The translations under genes were made by a program, and so were the position numbers. The notes under the pieces are model-generated. The model was not told where the DNA came from and did no database searches. It saw nothing but the letters and a program-made list of their open reading frames with translations. Positions 58,591 to 64,000 of a DNA stretch of 64,000 bases are shown piece after piece. The DNA is from Streptococcus sp. LQJ-218 (GTDB lineage Bacteria; Bacillota; Bacilli; Lactobacillales; Streptococcaceae): contig NZ_QQRU01000009.1 of the NCBI RefSeq assembly GCF_003428885.1, forward strand, positions 1-64,000. The letters run 5' to 3'. Position 1 is the stretch's first letter. The number at the start of each line of letters is the position of its first letter.

Positions 58591-59452
58591 AACTAGTTTC
58601 TATTTTATTTATGTATATTTCAACCGTCGTTCCTTTTAAAGGGGTAGAAACGATCTTCATCTGGTAATGTTCTCCAAAATGAAGTTTAAGTCGCTGATCA
58701 ACATTTTGAAGACCAACTCCTCCACGTTTGAGTTGACTTTGACTACTATCAGAAGCATGTTGGAAGCCAACTCCATCATCCTTAATGCATATGACCAATC
58801 CCCTATCCTGTTTCTGGACAGAAACTTTAATATGTCCCTGACCTTCCTTTTCCTTAATGCCATGGTAAAGAGCATTCTCTACTAGGGGTTGTAGCACTAA
58901 CTTAGGCAAGACTAGATGATCAAAGGCAGGATTTTCAATAATTTCATAGTCTAGCTTATCCCCATAACGTTGTTTCTGAATGAAGAGATATTGGCGGACA
59001 TGATTGATTTCGTCAGACAGGCAAATCAAGTCCTTGCCTTGATTGAGCGCCAAGCGGAAATAGGTTGCCAAGGACTTGGTCACTTGCACCACTCTCTGAC
59101 TATCCTGAAATTCAGCCATCCAGATGATGGTATCCAAGGTGTTATAAAGGAAATGGGGGTTAATCTGGCTCGATAGGGCTTGAAGTTGATACTGACGGGT
59201 CGTTTCTTCCTGTCTGCGAATATCTGACATCAGCTGATCAATCTGATCCAACATGGCATTGAACTGACGAGACACTTCTCTCAGTTCATAGGCACCCGCT
59301 TCCTTGGCACGGAGATTCTGATTCCCGGAAGCAATCTCCATCATGGTTTCTCTCAAGTCATTCAGAGGAGCAATCCAGCGCTTGAGACTGAACCACACTA
59401 AACAGAGACAGACAAGAAGAGATGTGACACTAGCCCCAAGCAAGGTCCACAT
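58589..59452 (-). CDS. Histidine kinase, C-terminal half (transmembrane helix, HAMP, kinase core), possibly made separately
   Basis: 287 residues starting MWTLLGASVTSLLVCLCLVW, which would be the second membrane helix of the intact kinase, then HAMP, a His_kinase (LytS/YesM-type) phosphoacceptor segment SSQINPHFLYNTLDTII (about His 108) and an HATPase with NALYHGIKEK and GVGLQNVDQRL. The ATG is separated from the upstream stop by a single CTC codon, so termination-reinitiation could produce it. If not, this is the distal half of a broken gene. It lacks its own promoter. Confidence 0.7.
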   Translation of the reverse strand: MWTLLGASVTSLLVCLCLVWFSLKRWIAPLNDLRETMMEIASGNQNLRAKEAGAYELREVSRQFNAMLDQIDQLMSDIRRQEETTRQYQLQALSSQINPHFLYNTLDTIIWMAEFQDSQRVVQVTKSLATYFRLALNQGKDLICLSDEINHVRQYLFIQKQRYGDKLDYEIIENPAFDHLVLPKLVLQPLVENALYHGIKEKEGQGHIKVSVQKQDRGLVICIKDDGVGFQHASDSSQSQLKRGGVGLQNVDQRLKLHFGEHYQMKIVSTPLKGTTVEIYINKIETS

Positions 59453-59455
59453 GAG

Positions 59456-60280
59456 TTAACTCCGAACCTGGTCTAACTTCTCCAGTGATGACACGCCAAG
59501 CACCGTCCAATCAGTACCTGCAATCTTTTCCTGACTGACGTAGAATTTGTGACCAGGAGTATAGCCCTGCCCTGTCTCAATATAGGGGTTCATGGCCTCC
59601 ATTTCGCTAGACGAACTATAAACGGTGTGTTTAGGATGGTAGACAAATTCATGGTTTTCATTGATGATAAAAGCAAAGCCCTGCTGACCCAACTGGAGTT
59701 GATTGAGATAGGCTTCCAGAGTTTCGTAGGAAATGTCCAAACGAAGCACGCCCAGATTGGCACCCTTTGCATCAAGAAGTTCTTGCGTAATAGAAATGAC
59801 CCACTGACTGTCTGATTTACGAGCTGGGGTCAAAACTGGCTTAGCCCCCTGATGAATGGCCTTTTGATACCAATCCTCAGTCATCATATCTGAAGATGTT
59901 TTCATCTGCACAGTGTCATCTGTAGAAATGAGTTGACCAGACTTGGTTACCAGCACAACAGCTTTCAAGTCCTGATCTGCCTTTAAGATAGTCAAAAACA
60001 GATCGCGGATTCCTTTTACTCTGTCTTGACTGGGATTCTCAGCATAGGCTAGGACATCCGTCTGCTGGGTCAAACTGGTCGAGGTGGTTTCTAATTTTTT
60101 GATATAAGACTGGATAAAGTGGCTAGTTTGGCTGATAGTCGTCTGGCTATTGCCTTCAATGGTGGCCTCAATAGCTGATGAACTAGATCGATAGTAGAAA
60201 GTCCCAACCAGAGCTAGGAGAATGAGAAAGACCAGAAAAATGGAAATAACCATTCTGACTAGGAGAGAAGAACGCTTCAT
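59456..60280 (-). CDS. Histidine kinase, N-terminal sensor half ending at a nonsense codon
   Basis: 274 residues: one membrane helix (about 8-28, VRMVISIFLVFLILLALVG) and an extracellular dCache-like sensor domain ending LGVSSLEKLDQVRS-stop. Related kinases, from memory the pneumococcal zmpB-linked TCS09 kinase, are single proteins of 563 residues with Gln (CAA) here; this gene has TAA. 274 plus stop plus one codon plus 287 equals 563. Its ATG overlaps the response regulator stop (ATGA). Confidence 0.8.
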   Translation of the reverse strand: MKRSSLLVRMVISIFLVFLILLALVGTFYYRSSSSAIEATIEGNSQTTISQTSHFIQSYIKKLETTSTSLTQQTDVLAYAENPSQDRVKGIRDLFLTILKADQDLKAVVLVTKSGQLISTDDTVQMKTSSDMMTEDWYQKAIHQGAKPVLTPARKSDSQWVISITQELLDAKGANLGVLRLDISYETLEAYLNQLQLGQQGFAFIINENHEFVYHPKHTVYSSSSEMEAMNPYIETGQGYTPGHKFYVSQEKIAGTDWTVLGVSSLEKLDQVRS

Positions 60281-61014
60281 CGACCTTCTCCCTTCTTAAA
60301 CTGACGAGGTGTCACACCTGCAATCTGCTTAAAACGTTGGGTAAAGTAGTTCATATCTTCAAAACCAACCTTTTCGGCTATCTCGTAAATCTTCAGATCG
60401 GTAGTTAAAAGCAAAAGCTTGGCTTGTTTGACACGTTCTCGCACCAGATAATCCTGAAAAGGCAAACCCAACTCTTTCTTGATTAAAGAACTCAAATAAG
60501 TCGGACTGAAGCCCAAGTCACTGGCCAAGCTCTTTAAACTAAATTGGCTATCAGCTAGATGGGAGTGGATTTTCTGAGCCATGTTTCCTTCAAATTGATC
60601 GGTCAATAAATCTTGTAACTGCTCTTCTTTCTCCTCCTTGTACAACTTTTGCTTGATTTTCCCCAACATTTCCTCAATGTCCTGACGAGAAAAGGGTTTG
60701 AGCAGGTAGTCGTCCACACCGAGTTTGACAGCAGAAAGAGCATAATCAAAATCATCGTAGCCTGTTAAAAAGACCAAATGCACCTGAGGATAGGTTTCTC
60801 GGACCAGACTGGCTAACTGGATGCCATTTAGCTGGGGCATGTTGATATCGGTTAAAATAATATCTGGCACCTGCTTTTGTATCAATTCCCAAGCCTGTCT
60901 TCCATTTTCAGCCTGACCGATGATTTCCATATCGTAGGCTGCTACATTGACCAGTTTAGTCAAGCCTTGTCTTACCAGATATTCATCTTCTACGATTAAG
61001 ATTGTGTAGGTCAT
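60277..61014 (-). CDS. Response regulator with AraC-type output domain
   Basis: 245 residues from the ATG at 61014 (MTYTILIVEDEYLVRQGL), which has GGAGAG upstream; a start six codons earlier is less likely. Receiver domain with phosphoacceptor Asp in DIILTDINMPQLNG (about 55), then an AraC/YesN-type two-helix-turn-helix domain (FSPTYLSSLIKKELG and GFEDMNYFTQRFKQIAGVTP). It pairs with the kinase halves just downstream and probably regulates zmpB or nearby genes. Confidence 0.9.
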   Translation of the reverse strand: MTYTILIVEDEYLVRQGLTKLVNVAAYDMEIIGQAENGRQAWELIQKQVPDIILTDINMPQLNGIQLASLVRETYPQVHLVFLTGYDDFDYALSAVKLGVDDYLLKPFSRQDIEEMLGKIKQKLYKEEKEEQLQDLLTDQFEGNMAQKIHSHLADSQFSLKSLASDLGFSPTYLSSLIKKELGLPFQDYLVRERVKQAKLLLLTTDLKIYEIAEKVGFEDMNYFTQRFKQIAGVTPRQFKKGEGR

Positions 61015-61043
61015 GCTTCTCTCCTTTGCCACTTACTAGTATC

Positions 61044-61052
61044 AGTATAGCA
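61044..61052 (-). promoter_or_regulatory. Extended -10 promoter of the two-component operon
   Basis: Minus-strand TGCTATACT, 30 nt before the response regulator ATG. Confidence 0.6.
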
Positions 61053-61084
61053 AAATTCTCCTCTAACTGCTTAGGAAAGACCTT

Positions 61085-62197
61085 TTAATCAACATAATCT
61101 AGTAAATAAGTATAGCCTTTTTCTTCCATTTGGTCTTTGGGAATAAAGCGGATAGAAAGACTATTGATACAGTAACGTAAGCCACCCTTGTCCTGTGGTC
61201 CATCCGTAAAGACATGACCAAGGTGAGAATCCCCAACCCGGCTCCGCACTTCCATGCGCGTCATATTGTAAGACTTATCTTCCTTGTAGGTAGCCACATC
61301 TGGACTAATGGGTTGGGTGAAACTAGGCCAGCCACAACCAGACTCAAATTTGTCCTTTGATGAAAAGAGGGGTTCGCCAGTTGCCACATCCACATAGATA
61401 CCAGATTCAAATTTATCCCAGTAGCGGTTTGAGAAAGCCCGTTCTGTTTGATTTTTCTGAGTAACTGCATACTCCTCAGCTGACAAGGTCTTTTTCAATT
61501 CCTCATCACTTGGTTTTGGATATTTGCTGGCATCGATGACAGGATAGGCCGCCTGATTGACATTGATATGGCAGTAGCCATTTGGATTTTTCTTGAGGTA
61601 GTCTTGGTGGTAATCCTCAGCTACTATAAAATTCTTCAAGGGCTCCTTTTCAACTGCTAGAGGTTGATCGTATTTCTTAGCCACCTCATCAAAGACCTGG
61701 TTAATCACCTCTAAATCCTTGTCATCTGTGTAATAAACACCAGTACGGTACTGGGTTCCCACATCATTTCCTTGTTTATTTTTGCTGGTTGGATTGATAA
61801 TGCGGAAATAATGAAGCAGGATTTCCTTGAGAGAAATTTGATTGGCATCATAGGTGACATGGACTGTCTCCGCATGACCTGTTTGGTTAATCAATTCGTA
61901 CTTGGTTGTTTCCCCTCTACCATTTGCATAGCCTGAAACGGCATCTGTCACTCCGGGAACGCGAGAAAAATACTCCTCAACTCCCCAGAAACAACCACCA
62001 GCTAGATAAATTTCGTGCAAATCTGCGTCTTTACTCACTTCTGTTTTTTTCACTGTTTTTCCTCCTTGGCTAACTGCTGCTTTCTCAATTTGCGAGCTAT
62101 TTGTCTGCCCTGCATTTCGCATCAATAGAAAATAGAAACCGCTTATGGCTAGGAAAAAGATTCCTGCCAAGACAAACCATTTTACTTTATCATTCAT
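61085..62197 (-). CDS. msrAB: Membrane-anchored peptide methionine sulfoxide reductase MsrAB
   Basis: 370 residues fusing MsrA and MsrB, which repair S- and R-methionine sulfoxide respectively. One N-terminal membrane helix (about 6-27) puts the catalytic parts outside. MsrA motif [11 protein letters not shown] (catalytic Cys about 68), MsrB motifs ESGCGWPSF and [11 protein letters not shown] (catalytic Cys near the C-terminus). It lies nine bases after the thioredoxin-like lipoprotein, which probably reduces it. Confidence 0.95.
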   Translation of the reverse strand: MNDKVKWFVLAGIFFLAISGFYFLLMRNAGQTNSSQIEKAAVSQGGKTVKKTEVSKDADLHEIYLAGGCFWGVEEYFSRVPGVTDAVSGYANGRGETTKYELINQTGHAETVHVTYDANQISLKEILLHYFRIINPTSKNKQGNDVGTQYRTGVYYTDDKDLEVINQVFDEVAKKYDQPLAVEKEPLKNFIVAEDYHQDYLKKNPNGYCHINVNQAAYPVIDASKYPKPSDEELKKTLSAEEYAVTQKNQTERAFSNRYWDKFESGIYVDVATGEPLFSSKDKFESGCGWPSFTQPISPDVATYKEDKSYNMTRMEVRSRVGDSHLGHVFTDGPQDKGGLRYCINSLSIRFIPKDQMEEKGYTYLLDYVD

Positions 62198-62206
62198 GAC
62201 CTTTCT

Positions 62207-62770
62207 CTACTCCATTTCTTTCAATGTCTTTAAAATCATATCCTTATCCATAAAACCTGGTTGCGTTTTGACCAACTTTCCTTCCTTGTCTATAAAGGCT
62301 TGAGTTGGGTAAGAACGGACACCATAACTTTCCAAAAGTTTGCCTGATGGGTCAATTAGAACTGGAATATTTTTATAATCCAAGCCCTTGTACCAGTTTT
62401 TAAAGTCCGCTTCTGCTTGTTCACCTTTGTGTCCAGGAGAGACCACTGTCAAGACCACGTAGTCATCACCAGCATCCTTAGCGATTTCATCCGTATCTGG
62501 AAGACTAGCTAGACAGATGGAACACCAAGAAGCCCAGAATTTGAGATAGACTTTCTTGCCTTTGAAGTCAGATAAACGATAAGTCTTACCATCTACTCCT
62601 GTTAATTCAAAATCAGCAACCGCCTGACCCTTAGTGGCAGTTTGCGCACTGACTTGTTCTGTTTTGGTTTGCTCCTTCGTTGTAGACTCATCTGACACAT
62701 TTTTAGCCGAACAGGCTGCCAAGCAACAGATTGAGCCGACTCCAAGGAGACATGTTTGCCATTTTTTCAT
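62207..62770 (-). CDS. Thioredoxin-like lipoprotein (TlpA/Etrx family)
   Basis: 187 residues. The start at 62770 (MKKWQTCLLGVGSICCLAACS) has AGAGGA in place; a start seven codons upstream overlaps ccdA. Lipobox LAAC (Cys about 19), a Ser/Thr/Gln-rich linker, then a thioredoxin fold with WASWCSICLASLPD (CxxC). It carries electrons from CcdA to MsrAB on the outer face of the membrane. Confidence 0.92.
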   Translation of the reverse strand: MKKWQTCLLGVGSICCLAACSAKNVSDESTTKEQTKTEQVSAQTATKGQAVADFELTGVDGKTYRLSDFKGKKVYLKFWASWCSICLASLPDTDEIAKDAGDDYVVLTVVSPGHKGEQAEADFKNWYKGLDYKNIPVLIDPSGKLLESYGVRSYPTQAFIDKEGKLVKTQPGFMDKDMILKTLKEME

Positions 62771-62783
62771 TTCATCTTCCTCT

Positions 62784-63494
62784 CTATTCAAATAATCTTG
62801 TCAAAATAGAAGCATTCCCAAAAAGCACCAAGATTCCCATCACGATAATGAGGAAACCACCCACTTTTTTGAGGGTTCCGAGGTAAGGATGGAGTTTTCG
62901 GAAATGTTTCAAAACATAGCTGGAGGCGAGAGCTAGAACCAAAAATGGTAGCGCCAAACCCAGCGTATAGACCAACATGAGACCGGCTCCCTGCCAAGCT
63001 CCTGAACCACCTGAAGCTGCCAAGGCTAAAACAGAACCCAGAACTGGCCCCACACATGGCGTCCAAGCAAAACTAAAGGTTAACCCCAGTAAAAATGCCT
63101 GACTATAGCCCTTACCCTTTTGCCCCTTTCTCTTTAATTGTAGCCTTCTTTCCTTGTAGAGTCCCTTCAAATGTAAAACTTCCATCTGGTGCAAGCCCAA
63201 GAGAATGATAACCGCACCCGTCACATACTGAAACCAGGAAGCATACAGCAAATTGCCTAAAAAACCAGCTCCATAGCCCAGTAAGATAAAGATAAAAGAA
63301 ATCCCCGCTATAAAGGCCAGAGTTCGCAATAAACTGACAAGTGAGATTGAAAATTTTTCGCTAGAAGCCTGAGTACCATCTTTGTCATCCAACAAGACCC
63401 CTGCATATACCGGTAACAAGGGTAAAATACAAGGAGAAAAGAAGGAGAGAATTCCAGCAAGAAAAACACTGATAAAAAAGATAATATTATCCAT
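62784..63494 (-). CDS. ccdA: Cytochrome c biogenesis-type thiol transporter CcdA
   Basis: 236 residues, six hydrophobic segments. Conserved SFFSPCILPLLPVYAGVL (Cys about 22) and FAWTPCVGPVLGSVLALA (Cys about 135) are the redox pair that passes reducing equivalents across the membrane. It is the first gene of ccdA-tlpA-msrAB, with only 13 bases to the next start. No promoter sequence is certain. Confidence 0.93.
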   Translation of the reverse strand: MDNIIFFISVFLAGILSFFSPCILPLLPVYAGVLLDDKDGTQASSEKFSISLVSLLRTLAFIAGISFIFILLGYGAGFLGNLLYASWFQYVTGAVIILLGLHQMEVLHLKGLYKERRLQLKRKGQKGKGYSQAFLLGLTFSFAWTPCVGPVLGSVLALAASGGSGAWQGAGLMLVYTLGLALPFLVLALASSYVLKHFRKLHPYLGTLKKVGGFLIIVMGILVLFGNASILTRLFE

Positions 63495-63660
63495 CGCCTT
63501 CCTCCATTCTTTGATTTGATAGGACTATTATAACTCCAAAATTCCAGAAAAAACAGGGATAATAATAGGGAAAAATAGGAATTTAATCAGTTTATTCAGA
63601 ATCTGGCACAAAAAAAGCCAGACAAGGTCTGACTTTGATAGAAACAGAAAAGAAAATTCA

Positions 63661-64000
63661 CTAGTCTTCTCTACTTATCTGGTAATAAATCAGGTCCGCA
63701 AGATAGCCTTTCCTCTCTACACCATTAGTAATGGTTTTTAGATAGGACATTCCAGCCTTCTCCATGACACGACCTGAAGCTAGATTGAGACTGGCATATC
63801 GTGCTCTGACCTTTTGAAAACCTACTTGAGTAAAACAAAAGTCCAAGACAGTTTTTAAGGCCTCCGTCATTATATCTCTGCTCCAATAGTTTTTTCCTAA
63901 GACATAGCCAATTTCACAAGAAGAATCATTCTCATCTATTGCAACGATACTGATATCTCCAATCACTTGCTCTGGATTTTCTTTGAGACAAATGGCCCAT
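63661..64000 (-). CDS. GNAT acetyltransferase, RimJ/RimL type (5' end outside window)
   Basis: The frame is open to base 64000 and reads on as WAICLKENPEQVIGDISIV, so the start lies beyond the window; the GTG at 63966 is not the true start. Residues seen include CEIGYVLGKNYWSRDIMTEAL (acetyl-CoA-binding region, split: IGYVLGKNYWSRDIMTEAL), RARYASLNLASGRVMEKAGM and a short C-terminus. Acetylates an unknown amine substrate. Confidence 0.82.
   Translation of the reverse strand, partial: WAICLKENPEQVIGDISIVAIDENDSSCEIGYVLGKNYWSRDIMTEALKTVLDFCFTQVGFQKVRARYASLNLASGRVMEKAGMSYLKTITNGVERKGYLADLIYYQISRED

Noticed and set aside
61261..61470. ORF in another frame within msrAB
   Set aside because: A shadow frame; msrAB is continuous with all catalytic motifs.

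Overview
The window looks like chromosomal DNA from a Streptococcus of the mitis group (S. pneumoniae, S. mitis, S. pseudopneumoniae or a close relative). The evidence is BOX elements, one 107-bp RUP element, pyruvate oxidase SpxB, L-lactate oxidase, a choline-binding protein gene, a ZmpB-type M26 metalloprotease with its two-component system, CupA/CopA/CopY copper genes, and a gene order that resembles, from memory, the pneumococcal livF to ccdA segment read in reverse. No rRNA, tRNA, CRISPR array or complete insertion sequence was seen. Most genes lie on the minus strand, so operons run from high to low coordinates.

Layout. 1-3832: 5' part of a large repetitive surface adhesin that runs off the window. 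4143-12691: CBS-ACT protein, CodY-type livJHMGF branched-chain amino acid transporter, YlbG, CtsR-controlled clpP, upp, dCMP deaminase and a TetR regulator. 12816-17829: plus-strand DegV, flavoprotein, DUF1697 and NSS transporter genes, with a TipA-type MerR gene facing them. 17872-23536: manA, a broken 6-phospho-beta-glucosidase, SemiSWEET, a small membrane protein, a VOC protein and spxB. 23825-28160: copA, cupA, copY and lctO. 28499-33765: pyrE and pyrF behind a PyrR attenuator, then divIB, murG and murD. 34020-36683: lactococcin-972-type ABC exporter whose membrane subunit is frameshifted at a G tract. 37199-46364: DUF3165, typA, rsuA, rhodanese-like protein, yqgQ, LysR, then the SDR, rnz, hypothetical, hflX and miaA operon. 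46494-51863: DUF3042, thyA, glucokinase, a choline-binding pseudogene, a hydrolase and pabBC. 51939-61014: zmpB, UPF0340, and a histidine kinase split by a stop codon with its response regulator. 61085-64000: membrane-anchored MsrAB, TlpA-like lipoprotein, CcdA and a partial acetyltransferase.

How the genes fit together. Two H2O2-producing flavoenzymes (SpxB and LctO) flank the CopY-controlled copper-efflux operon, and an extracytoplasmic methionine sulfoxide repair module (CcdA, thioredoxin-like lipoprotein, MsrAB) lies about 40 kb away. Pyrimidine synthesis and salvage (pyrE, pyrF, upp, dCMP deaminase, thyA) recur across the window. Control signals that can be read directly include a CodY-like box, a CtsR operator, two cop operators, cre sites, a PyrR attenuator and a MerR-type promoter with a 19-bp spacer.

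Four genes are interrupted. There are three nonsense codons, each one C:G-to-T:A transition away from the expected sense codon, and one single-base frameshift in a homopolymer. The most interesting case is the ZmpB-linked histidine kinase, where TAA is followed one codon later by ATG, so the gene could be read as two proteins. A second theme is a set of genes that look leaderless, with an extended -10 ending 6-9 nt before the start codon.
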